From Diospyros lotus (lineage: Eukaryota > Streptophyta > Magnoliopsida > Ericales > Ebenaceae), in the NCBI RefSeq assembly GCF_014633365.1, contig NC_068346.1, forward strand, positions 34,225,191 to 34,289,190: a stretch of 64,000 bases of DNA, given 5' to 3'. The notes beneath the pieces are model-generated. The model did not search any database and was not told the origin of the DNA. It worked only from the letters and a program-made list of their open reading frames with translations. Made by a program: the position numbers and the translations under genes. The number at the start of each line of letters is the position of its first letter. The stretch's first letter is position 1. Positions 12,501-24,300 of the stretch are shown one piece after another.

Positions 12501-15500
12501 GATATCTTGCACAAAAATAAAGTAAAATAAATAATTAGGCATTCAGCAATAGTGGATGTCAGAGGGGTGCTCAGACCCACAAACAATCCCCTTCCTGCAA
12601 GCTCACCAAATTCCACTAAGCCTATAAGTTTATCAATCATTTGACATAGTAATCCCCCTTTCCAAAAAAAAAAGAATCTCAATTTTTACTTGCACCAAAA
12701 ATTGCCTAATTTCTTACATTTTTAGTTTACTAAAGCTTTATAATTTGTACATCTCCATCTTAGATCTTCCTTTTCCATTATGGTCCATATATGTTTATAC
12801 TGATACTTGTTGGAGTCACATTAGATCACTTTTTCCCTTTACATTCTTAATATTCTTAAATTTCTATTAAAACTGGGTTTTTTTTGCTTGCATATATTTC
12901 TATTAAAACTTATTCAGCTGATTACTATTATTGCTAAAATATAACTACAACAATGTGCCAAGCCTTTATCCCACTATGTGAGGTAGGCTAATTGCTAAAA
13001 TATAACTGGCTTTACTAAATAAAAAAAATACCAAAAAGAAACAGTGAGATGCATACTTAATGAAAAGACTACTTTCTTGATTACTGCCTAAAGTGCATAT
13101 AAGACACATTAAACTTAACAACCAAACGGCCAAATTTTTAGTCCATGTGATTTTAGCATATATTGTGAATATTTAGTTAACCATTACTGAACCTCATATA
13201 CTACGTAGAATTATGTTGAACCATTCAGAAACTAATATTTAAGGGGCCATTTGATTTTGTTATCATTTTAAGTATTCCCTTTTCAATTTCGTTTTTAAAA
13301 TTTTGAAACAAACAACAGCATTTTGAATATGTTTCTGTTTCCAAAAAATTGAATACAATTTCCAATTTTTAGAAATAAGTGGAAACAACTAAAAAGGTGT
13401 TTTTGTGTTGTTTCAATTCACACCCTCTCCCCTGAGCCCAAATCTGTTTGGTTTCTCTTCCTTCCATTTAATATTTTTTTCCAAGAAAATAAAACCTCTC
13501 TCCCTCTCTTTCTAATTGTTCGAGCCAAAACCAGAAGGTTTGTTTGTGGTCTCTCAATGCTTCTTCTCCACCAATAGTCATATTGGTCAACTGTTGTGGA
13601 TCTTCTTCTTTTCCATCCAACAAACACCTTGGGTTGCCAGTAGGAATGGCAATGGGGAGGGTTTGGATCAGAGAGTCGGAAACCCCTCCACCTTTCCCTA
13701 TCACAGTTAGGTGTTTTGTTTAACCCCCATCCAAGACCCAATTGGTTAATGGTACCCGGTTCATATCTGTACTTGACAAGTTTCATACTAAGATATTGCT
13801 AAAAATTCAAAGTATAAATAAATTTCTAACAATTCTTTAGGCTTGAGTTCACCACAATCAATATTTACAAGAATTTAAAATAGTATTTTATCTGTTCAGA
13901 AAGTTGAATGAATGATGTTACAACCATGATATGGAATGTTTAGCAATAGTCAAACCTCAAATGGTGGAAAAAAAGTTATCATCATTGTCAAGCAACAGCA
14001 ATGTATGAGTTCAGTCCAAGTGTTGAGACGAGGTGTACTGTAGTCATCTCATATAAGCAAGCCAAAATAAAAATACAACAAGGATGAGAATGAGAGCAGA
14101 GGCATTAAGATTTGTCTTTTCAGGTTATGTTATTCCCTATTTTTGAATTATAAATATAAATTATTAAAAATGATTAAATTAAACATAGCTTGGTTGGGGA
14201 CCTTGTCCTCACCACCTCAACCTGTCCCCAATGGGGATTTTAAAATTGCTGTCCAAACACACCCCATTGGAATTTTTTGTACCAAAACCTGCCCTGTATG
14301 AGACGGCTTTTGTGGACACCCATGAAAAAAGAAGAATGATAAGCAACCATGGGGTGGTTGGTAGCCAAGTAGAAGAAGAAAAAAGAATGGTTGGCCACCT
14401 AGTGGATTGCCAATAGGGGAAAAGAGGAAAAGAAAAGGAAGAAGAGAAAGAAGCAGTGTCGATTTGCCCACACTAGAAAAGAAGAAATAGAAGAAGACAG
14501 AAGAATAAGAATAGGACGATAATGAAGAGAAAAGTTAATATTTTTAGACCACAGCTATGTTTGTGATTATGAAATGAATTATTAAATTTATTTAATCACC
14601 AGATAAAATATATAATTTTTTTATCAAATGGCATGTTTAATTTTTATTTCCAAAATTTTGAAAAAAGTTTATCAAACACAACATTTAGTTTTTATTTTCC
14701 ACTAGAAAATGAAAACTTAACACAAAAATAAAAGAAAACACAAATTGAACAGGAAAAAGTTAAACGAACACATAAAAATTCACAAAAAATTCAAACAGAG
14801 ACATTGAGACAGTAATTATGAATGTAGGTTGTAGTAATAATAATTATGAATCTCTATTTTTATGGAACTAATATAAATACCTATTACAAGAAACTATTCA
14901 CCTCCGTTCTTCCTCTTTTCTTAACAAACATTATATGTAATAGCTTTCTATCATCCTATGATTAACATGAACTATAGTCCAAACTTGAGTTTCTCAAACA
15001 AAAAAAGTATCCATATTTTTATTTTGCATAACACTTTAACATAGTTATTTTGTGAATAGGTTTGGATCAAAGAGTCCTAAGGACAAGCACAGTGGAAATT
15101 TTGCTTCAATTTTAAGAGTCCTCATCTGTGGCTTTATGCACATACTGTTTGTTGCTAACTTGATTCATAATTGGCCCAGAAGGTTCAATAGATCCATGCC
15201 ATGAGATGATGAATTGACAGCATCCAGTGACCCACATTTAGAACTTTCAATCCATAAGGAAACTATAAAGTAGCATTTCTGCAATCTGATAAGCAGACCC
15301 CACATAGTGAGATAAAGATTTAGCATGTTGTTGTCTACAATTTGATAAAGAACAAAGAGATAAAGTTGTAATGGGGTTTGCTAGAATTCAAATCAACGAG
15401 ATGAGTTTTAGAAATTCAATAAGTTATAATGGTGCACAGACCTTCAAGCTCATGTAAATGAACAGAATAAGGCAAACAACCAAACAAAAGCTTTAGCCGT

Positions 15501-17008
15501 TTTTCCATCACAAGTAGGCATATTTGCATGTCTCACTAGAATTGGAAGAAAACCAGATACTGATCAATTACATACTAATGAAAATTCCAATTATGCTTTA
15601 AAACTTTTATTTTCCATGTTCTGAAATTTTCACTCTCATCCTATGCAACAAATATCATATAATGAGGAATTCAGTCAATAAACCTTTTGAGGATCAACAG
15701 CATCGAGATAAAGAAGCTGGGCAACAATAATATTTGCCATATCATCATCAACAGCTCCACCGCAACGTATAATCCTCTAAAGTCAACAATAAATCCAATT
15801 TCAGAACTTTGCAGTATGATATATAAGTTATCCTGCAATTTCAGACTAAGTTACCACAGCTATAGAACTAAAGTACAATTCTTACATGCTGGAAGAGCTG
15901 GCTGACCACACTTTGGAAACGCTCTTGTACCATCGGTGGTGGCCCCTGAGCTCCTTGTGCATTGAAAGGAAAATAAGATGAAGAAACAACTGCCAAATCA
16001 TCCCTGTAAAAGTAAGTACAAATGTGTAAAAATAAATAAAAAAGAAAATCATGTAATTGTGTAGAACAAAAGAGGAACATCATAAACTTAATATATAGTT
16101 AGAACATAGCCATGACTCCATGGCAGTAATCTAGAGCTGAAGAAAATGACCTGAGACAAAGACTATGGTTTTCAAGATTCGCATGATAACTTTAACAAGT
16201 GAAAATGTTTTCAAATTTCAAACTTTAATTGTTTATCTAGAAACCCAATCTCTAACAATCATCAACCAAGCTCAAGCTTCAAGTTTCTTAATATTTGATA
16301 CTAGATATGCAGCCAAGTTCGAGCAGAGTTTACAGAAGTAGTGAATTTCAAAATGTGTTCAACTAGAACTTTAGCAGCTTCTCTATTTACAGCCTTGTTC
16401 TACGGCAAATACAACTATTTTGCCAGTTTGACCTTTCCATTTACCATCCACGTTTGTCAACAAAACAGAAAATGACCTGGAAAAAACTGGCTCTATGTCT
16501 TTTTTTTTTTTTCCCCCTTCTTTTTTGCTGTCGATGAGAACCCACAGTGGGTTAAAAATTGGCTCTTATGTTCTTCGATTTTACACACATGGAATGGCTC
16601 ACACCTCTCTTCCCCATATATTTGAGTATCAAAATGTAATTTATTTGATTTTTCCATCATTTAAGCAGCAGTGTCAGAATCCAAAACAACAAGAATCATC
16701 CGACCAAATTCATTTGAGTCCTCTTCCAGTTTATCAGCAAAAAACCAGAGGATGCGTTCTATCAAGCAAAAACCCAATCAAGAGAGGAACTTCACTCAAA
16801 AATAAACCTCCGAATCAAAACCCTACCTTATAGACCAAATCCCTTGGCGCAAACTCCTTTCAGATGCCCAATCGCTGCCCGAGTAAACAGCCCTCGCCCG
16901 ACAATTTGGCCAATTCCTTTCCCTTCCATGTGACCCTGACAATTTCCTGTAAATCCAACACAATCCGACACAGCAAATACAATAAAGAACTTACATCATA
17001 CATATATG

Positions 17009-17043
<35 letters not shown>

Positions 17044-17194
17044 GGAGTGGTGAGGACCTGAAGGGAAGTGTTTTGGTGGAAAGAGAAAGAAACTGAGGTT
17101 GAGAAAGCAAGGAGTTGTCCAGGGAGAAGATCGGCGAGTTGAATCTGGAGCGCGAGAAAGTTGTCGTAGCGACGCAAGAGTTCGCCATTGCCAT
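9598..17194 (-). CDS. CLPP5: Plastid ATP-dependent Clp protease proteolytic subunit 5 (nuclear-encoded)
   Basis: Nine coding exons on the minus strand: 17194-17058, 16946-16827, 16003-15886, 15776-15684, 12453-12408, 12282-12210, 10431-10397, 10288-10200 and 9804-9598. The phases close exactly and give 305 codons plus stop, against about 298 for Arabidopsis CLPP5. The first ~85 residues are Ser/Arg-rich and poorly conserved, consistent with a chloroplast transit peptide. Then follow [11 protein letters not shown], the [10 protein letters not shown] loop, GLAASMGAF with catalytic Ser196 (codon split between exons 6 and 7), [12 protein letters not shown] with His221, and [10 protein letters not shown] with Asp270. 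The Ser-His and His-Asp spacings (25 and 49) match E. coli ClpP. The C-terminus [11 protein letters not shown] is diagnostic of CLPP5. In plants this subunit belongs to the ClpPR core in the stroma and degrades proteins delivered by ClpC/ClpD. A start at 17188 (second Met) or 17224 is also possible. Introns of 1.8 and 3.2 kb hold SINE-like tails. The first donor, GTCCTC, is weak but gives the conserved reading. Confidence 0.95.
11943..11985 (+). repeat. Au-SINE-like 3' tail
   Basis: The motif accccacctagtgggattaa followed by ggcttgatatgttgttgt is characteristic of the 3' end of plant Au SINEs. It lies in the CLPP5 intron between the exons at 10431 and 12210. Confidence 0.5.
12949..12988 (-). 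repeat. Au-SINE-like 3' tail, inverse orientation
   Basis: Read on the minus strand it gives CCTACCTCACATAGTGGGAT, then AAAGGCTTGG and a TTGTTG end, the same tail as at 11943. It lies in the 3.2 kb CLPP5 intron. Confidence 0.5.
15290..15335 (+). repeat. Au-SINE-like 3' tail, diverged
   Basis: The sequence gcagaccccacatagtgaga, then taaagatttagcatgttgttg, matches the SINE tail with several changes. It is in the same CLPP5 intron, close to the exon at 15684. Confidence 0.45.
16991..17043. repeat. TA and GA microsatellites in CLPP5 intron 1
   Basis: Alternating ta from about 17007 to 17026 passes into a ga run to about 17043. It lies between coding exons 1 and 2 of CLPP5, about 15 bp from the exon 1 donor. 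Confidence 0.85.
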
Positions 17195-18117
17195 TGTTGC
17201 GTCTTCTGCAAATAATGGTGTCAAAAAGAGAGGCGCGGGGACTCTCGACGTGCCCGTGCGTACGGCGCACGGCAGCGCAGCCTAGAGTCCGATAGGATAG
17301 GTTAACATGCGCTGCCGAGTTCGTATTTATGTTGACTCGGCAGATGGATGGGCTGCCGAGTTGAGAGTCCTAGGATAAATTAATTCTAGACCCATGGATT
17401 TTAGGTTAATTTTAAATAAATCCTTTATAATTTATTTTAATATATTTGATAGTTTCATAGTTTACTTGCTTTGATAAATACAGAGGCACTTCTTATTTCT
17501 AAGGTACTCTATCCCTACTTTGGTGTACTGCAGATGATTTGTCACATAATTTAAAATATTATGAGGCCATAATTTTAATTTTATTTTTATGCAATCATGT
17601 CTATTTATCCGAGAGATTAAATCTTGAAATTTGATTTGCGTCTAATATATTCATTATTAAAAAAAATATGCAAATAAATCTTAAGCTTAAAAAAAAATGA
17701 AATAATTTGTGTATTTATGACCTTTTGAGTTTTTCACATTATTAAAAAAAAATACATTCCACTCTTTATTTTTACGTTATGCTCTTTTATAATATATTAT
17801 TTTATTACTCGACCCTCATTTATTGTTAGACCAACCCTTTCAAATACCAATATCCAAAATATAATATAGGCTTTAGTCATCATTAATTTTATTTTTTATA
17901 TGTTGAGTTATATTTGTAATTCTCTTTTTTAAAAAGAAAAAGAGATACTCACAAAACATAAATTCTTTGCTAAATTACACAGAAACATAAAACAGATTTA
18001 ATACAAAACAAAAATAAAAAACATTTTTAAAAATAAATAAAAACACGTAAATAAAAAATATAAAAACATTTTGTTTTTTCAAGTAAAATGGCAAGAAAGA
18101 AGAAACTACCTAATAGC

Positions 18118-18148
<31 letters not shown>

Positions 18149-18327
18149 AGAGAGATCCAAACAATGCAAGTGATGATAGAACAGGCAATGGAAAGCCAGA
18201 AATGTGAATTGAGTGGACTCATAAGCTGGGCTGCTGCTGCTAAAACATCCTAAACAGCTGATAGACTGACTATACATACATTCAGATACACAAACAGACG
18301 GCATACAGCCCCTTCCTCTTCCTCTTC
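17195..18327. other. 1.1 kb intergenic spacer holding the CLPP5 promoter and the EFR3-like 3' end
   Basis: Both neighbours are on the minus strand, so the CLPP5 promoter must lie here, only about 1.1 kb from the EFR3-like stop codon. The first 200 bp are GC-rich with an inverted repeat (ctgccgagt ... actcggcag) at 17311-17343 and a third copy at 17352. The rest is AT-rich. A gata/gaga microsatellite lies at about 18121-18156, in what is probably the EFR3-like 3' UTR. No coding sequence is seen. Confidence 0.6.
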
Positions 18328-21300
18328 TTAATACCTAGCCGCTCTGAGGAAGTTGTCGAAAGGGCTGGCAGGAGGCAGCCGTAGAGCCAACCACGGGTCC
18401 ATCGCCACCATTGATCCCGGCACAGTTCCATCTCCATTATTCACCTGCACAACATTCACATCCACAAGCAAATGAATCCGGAATGAAGCAAAGATTTGAA
18501 GCGTTTATGACCAGATTCTGGTTTAGGGGTAAGATTATCGCGCATGTGAGAATGAGACTAATCGAAACATAATTCTACTACGAACAGCACTAGTTTTAAC
18601 TATTGCATTAAGTTCCCATGCAGCATTCAAGTATCAGAATTACTTGCATACATAGATTTTTTTTATATGCATATGTTAGTTTAGCTTATATCATTTTCTT
18701 TTGTTTCCTTTCCACGAATCACGTTAGCAGAAAGGTCAAGATCAACTACGCATAAATGAAAAATATCGAGACATCTGACCTTGATTGTTTCAGAGCGCAC
18801 ATCTTGGGAAAGCAAAGGCAGTTTTTTGCATGTATTGGTGTACTGACTTCCATCGGTCAACCAACTTGAGAGCTTCTTTCTTGTACAAGTGCCAAGAGCA
18901 TCACAGTGACTGGCCATGGCGCTGTACGAAAGGGGTGTTGATGAAACAGATGCCCCAGCCACCTGACCAGCTACCTCGAGCGCCTGAAAACACGACTAAA
19001 TTCTTAGCATGAACCAGAAGCTTAAAGGTTATAACCAATATGTTTGAACTTTGAACCAATCCAAGAAATTTCAAGTCATCGCACATTCCTCGTTTGATTC
19101 AGCTGTTGCTCTAATTCATTTCTTATGAGTCACAAGCTTCTAAACATTGAGAGGTGCGAGACTGGACGGTCTTGTTAATGAACATGCAATTCTCTTGTTT
19201 TGAATCATTTGTGCAAATGCATGCACAAATTAATAGACAAAGATTACCGATTCCATAAGCTGCCCAATGCTAATAATCTGAGATGTCAAAGGTGATTTTG
19301 GTGTCTTGGGGATGAACCGAGAGAGCTCAACAGCAGAAGATTCACTAGCCACATCATCCTCTCCAACTGAATTTGTCAGAAAATCCTGCAGTGCAAGCAA
19401 CAATAATATAACAACCTTCTTTCTATTTGAATTACTATCAGGAATGATCTTCCAAATCTATGGGATGCTCAATCTGGCTTGGTGCAGCTAGTTCTGAAAT
19501 TTATGAAATTACACTTTAATTGAACTAATGCAGTAAGTAATCAAACCCAGGACAAATTAATTTCATTCCATGGTTGAGAGTAAATATTTGGAACGATTAA
19601 TGAATTAACCTTATCCAGCCCACTAACAGATACACGGCACATACTAGACATCAATCGTAAGAGAGCATACCCCATCACAAGAAAGAGATTCGTTGGAATG
19701 TCCAATGCGATCCAGATCCAGTACAGAATGAGGACCAAACATGAATGCATCATCAGGTGTGAACGGTTCCGAAAGCAGGTTAACTAGCTCATCTGCCTCC
19801 AGCTTAACAATTAGAAAAAGAAAGCACAGATGTAAGCCTGTACATAGCATTCATTGTAAAATGGTGCAGAGAGAGAGGAAGAGAGGTGTGGGAAGGAGGT
19901 CATAAGAGAAATGCTCAAGCTGAGTAAAAGGTCCAAAACCACACCTCGGTAATGCTGGATAAACTATTTGCTAAACTATCCAAAACAATCTTGTCACTTT
20001 TATAGATTGTGTTCTGCAAATCACAAAGTAAAGATGCAGCTGCTTGATTATCAGTGACAGATCCATATGCCCTGACATCTGCCTGAGGTTTGATACATAG
20101 TTGGTAATCATCATTGATGCTTACATGGGGATCAACCTGAATTTAAATGAGAAAACTTTCCAAAATTAGTAAAGATTAAGTTGTAGATTCAAAAATTAGT
20201 AAACATTCAAAATTTTCCAAAATTTTTAAAAATGGAAACAAACACTCAAATGACATTTTATCTTCATATTCAAAGTAATGAAATAAAAAAATCAAAGGGC
20301 TGACAAAACCGGCCGTTAGAATGTGGATAGAAAATTACCAAAAAAGGCAAGTCCAAATATGTTGCATTAAAATAACTTAAGGGCATGTTCACTCAGGAAA
20401 ATAAATAAATGATACTAACATACTAATATTGCATTTGATGGATATCATGGAAGAATATATATCTTATTTACAAATTCTATAATCCAATCCATCAAATATA
20501 TATCTTGTTCTGCCTTCAAATTTGTGACAAACTAGGTTGAGATAAAGATAACTAGAACAAGATCCATGGTAACTGAAAAGTGAAAACTCACATCACATTC
20601 AACTATGGGCTTGACTGAATCAATTATATCAGGAATTTGATAGATCTTTGCTGCAAATGCCAACATTGCTGTTGATAATATAAGAATTAATCTCTGGTAT
20701 GCTGGAGGCCACATAACTGCATAGACATAGAAGATATAAACATGTCAGTTGTATTGAGTTCAAATTTGGTCAATGTCTGAAACATTGGTGCAGAGACGGT
20801 GTATCCCATACCATTGCTAGGGTCCAATGCCATACTCCTTAGTGATAGAGGCAGCTGAAAGATGCGGACCACCAGGTTGTTATCGGAATTCTGCAACAAC
20901 CCAAGTTTGAGAGACTACTTAAGATATAATCAACACAAAAAAACTAAACAAGTACATGCAAATCAGTAACATGAACCAGAATTCTTACCTTAAGGCGTAA
21001 AGAAATAAGCATTAAGCAGTAAGAATGAGCAATAGCTTCAATATTTGAAGGAAGATTATCAAGAAGATTAGCCTGTATCCAAAAGGCTGACAACAACTGG
21101 GCTACTTGATCCTCGCTAAATTTCATGACAGATGGTTCCTGGGGCAAGTATATAGTTTTGTATTCAGAATAGTAAAAACTATAGATTTACAGTTCATTCT
21201 GCAAATGAAAAGTGAAAAGAAAGCAAATGACATAAAAGGGTATGCAGATATGTGATTCTAAATAAAATTGACAAACACAAAATGATAATGACAATAAATA

Positions 21301-24300
21301 AAGCAATTTAAAACATCAATTGAAGTGCCTACAACCCCAGTCAAACTGGTTGATCCAGCTGTCTTGTCAATAATAGAACTTATTTTGAGAAAATTAGGGG
21401 AATTCTTGAGAGCTCGAGCCTGCTTCCATTCTTCAGCATCTTCCCTTTCTTTAATGTCATCTTGAACACTAATCCCGTGATTTTCTGTTCTAGTTCCACT
21501 CCTTTCTTTCTGGAGCCTTTTAAGTAGAGCTGTAACTGAAGCAAAGGCAGACGATGTACTGGAGTGCCATCTCCTTGGAAAGTTAGAAACATCACGCCGT
21601 GGATAATTAGAACTTGGAATGAGAATAGCAGAGAATAATTGATGTGCTCCAGCACGTACTTCAATGTCGGGATGCAACATCAACTTTAAAAGTTGAATAA
21701 GAAGTGCCTCTGGAAACACCTGCAGGAAAATGTTAAAACAAATATTACTCTACAACAATAACAATCACGAACCTTATCCTATTAGCTTGGGCTAAACAAA
21801 TATTACTCGATCTTGTATAAGGACATGCTTTGACAAAGATAATTGTAACAAGTTAACAACACCACATATATTTACTTATTATTTAAAATTGAGAATTCCC
21901 TGCATCCCAAGGCTTGGGCAACTTTGGTTAAGGATTCAGGTTCCGTGCTGCCCTCGCCCAAGGTAAAGTGTGAAAATAACTATGAAATGTAAAATGAAAT
22001 AATATAGTTCATTAATATAAAATCCATCAAAAACCAATTGTGCACAAAAGTATATGTTTTCAAGGTTTTTAAGTCTCATTTCTAGAAATAGCATAAAGAG
22101 AAACCAAATTACAAAAAGAAAAAAAATGTATTTGTTTCATGATTCAATGGCAGATATTTGAGGGATTTAATTGGGAGGTCGCCCAATAACTATGACTGAT
22201 TAAAAAAGAGGTAATGCTAACTACCATGCCATGAAAAATATTTTCCACTGTCCATCTAATATCTTAGATAAAATCAATAATCATTCACTTGAACAGAAAA
22301 TACAATACACTATCATATTAAATCAATAATCTGATTGAATGGATAATAAATTTTCCCTTTAAAGGGCACTAGACAATTGCTTACCAAGAAGAAAAAGAAT
22401 GAGAAAGACATGTACATGCACAAAGCCCCCATATAAAGGAGAAAATTAAATTCATCTCACCTGCTGTGAAAGTGGAGAGACATATGTTGATGAAACAACA
22501 TGAGCAAGAATGATCAGTGATACAATTGTTGCCCTGACAACATCTATAATAGATGGTAGCTTCTCCAGCGTTATTGCCATCATATCAAATAGTGGCCGTG
22601 CATCAGCTATCTAAGACAGTGGAAAATAGATAATTAGAAGCCTGGAAGGGCATAAAAATGTAAAGAAACTAGAAAGGAAAGATTTTTGTAGTTTTAACAG
22701 ATTTACCCCTTTGACGGTCTCGAATAAGCAATCTTCAATATCATTTTGGAGTGATATATTCAAGTTTAACTCTTGTTCTCCAACTGATAAAACAGATGCT
22801 TGAAGACTTTTCCTCAGATGCCTGCATAGGTCACTAATGAATCCAATATCTGAGAGTACAGCTTCGGATCTAATTTGCTGGGCCAAATAAGTAGCAGTTT
22901 GGATGATGTTAGATTTAACTTGAGGATCTTGAGAAACATTTTTGTGGTCCAAATGATGAATCACAGAAGTCAAAATAAACTGCCGGATCCCTGAAATCAG
23001 CACAAAATAAGATTAGCAGATCAATACAATTCAAGATTCAGTGTAACAATAGCAGCTGGCCTTGTGCTTTTGCATTAGTGGGTGGGCAATTGCAGATCAT
23101 CACAATGCACATTGCAAAAGCAGAAACTGGAGAATGAAATTTATGATCAATAAAAAAACCCGCATGTCTTGTTCGCTTATCATTTGCTACTATCGCAAAA
23201 AGAATTCTATACACCTTCAAAAAAAAATGGCAATTTCACACAATATCAATCTACAGCTAAAACATTGCAATGTTAAAATACATATTATGCATGGACAAAA
23301 TTTAATTAGAGTTCATGAGTAAACCCCATGTTGGAGAGTCCTAGGATTCTAAGGAGTCTTTCTGTGGGAAAGAATATGAAACAAAAGAGGAGACTACTGA
23401 AGATATGGGCCTCGGTTATAGGCTGCTGCGTCAAGATAGAGAAGAACTGAAGGGATAAACTTCCTAAAAATCAGGAGAAATTGTAGGAATAGGATTTTGT
23501 ACATTATCTTGTAAATAACTTCAAATAATGTTGTATCCTATCTGCTAGGTGTTAGGAAGAGATAGCATTATCAGCTAGAATTTAGGAGAAAATATAAAAC
23601 CACTGTATATATTATTCCTTTCTCAGACATTCAAGTTAAGGAGTTTGATTTCCACAAACTCAATTGTTAGTTTCAGGTTCCATTCCATAGGAACCGATTC
23701 TGTTCATGGTATCAAAGCCAAGCTTTGTCTAACCTAAAGATCCAAGGCAGATGGATCCTCAAGGCCATGGGAATGCAGCTCCAACAGACGCAGAGACTTC
23801 CATCAGTTCGGCTCTTCAACAACCGGCAGTTCCGACTGCTATAGTGTCTAACAACATCCTGTCATTAGATAGCCATACCTTGCAGATCACCCAACATAGG
23901 TTGAACGGTAGAAACTTTAGAGAATAGTTTCAATCCGTAACCTTGGTGATCAAAGGCAAATGGAAATATGGCTACCTAACTGGTGCAATTCCAACTCCAC
24001 CAGAAAATTCAGGAGATTATCAAAGATGGGAGGTAGAGAACTCAATCTTGATGGCTTGGATTATCAATTCAATGGAGCCTAATATAGGCCGACCCTATCT
24101 ATTCTACAAGACAGCAAAAGAAGTTTGGGTGGGAGGCTGTTCAGGAGATTTATTCTGACCTAGAAAATACAGCTCAACGCTTTGAAATTAGAGCTGCAAT
24201 TCGGACTACCAAGCAAGGCAGTTTTGGAGTAACAGAATACTACAACTTAATGGAGCTATGGCAAGAGAGGGATCTATTTTATGATCCTAGCTGGAAGTGT

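Noticed and set aside
13241..14830. Possible transposon in the 3.2 kb CLPP5 intron (caaatgg-type motifs at both sides)
   Set aside because: The short similar motifs do not form definable inverted ends and no target duplication could be found.
18121..18156. gata/gaga microsatellite considered as a regulatory site
   Set aside because: It lies about 170-210 bp past the EFR3-like stop codon and is a simple repeat; no evidence of function.
21258..21719. 153-codon ORF taken as a stand-alone protein
   Set aside because: It is exon 11 of the EFR3-like gene read through its donor into the intron.
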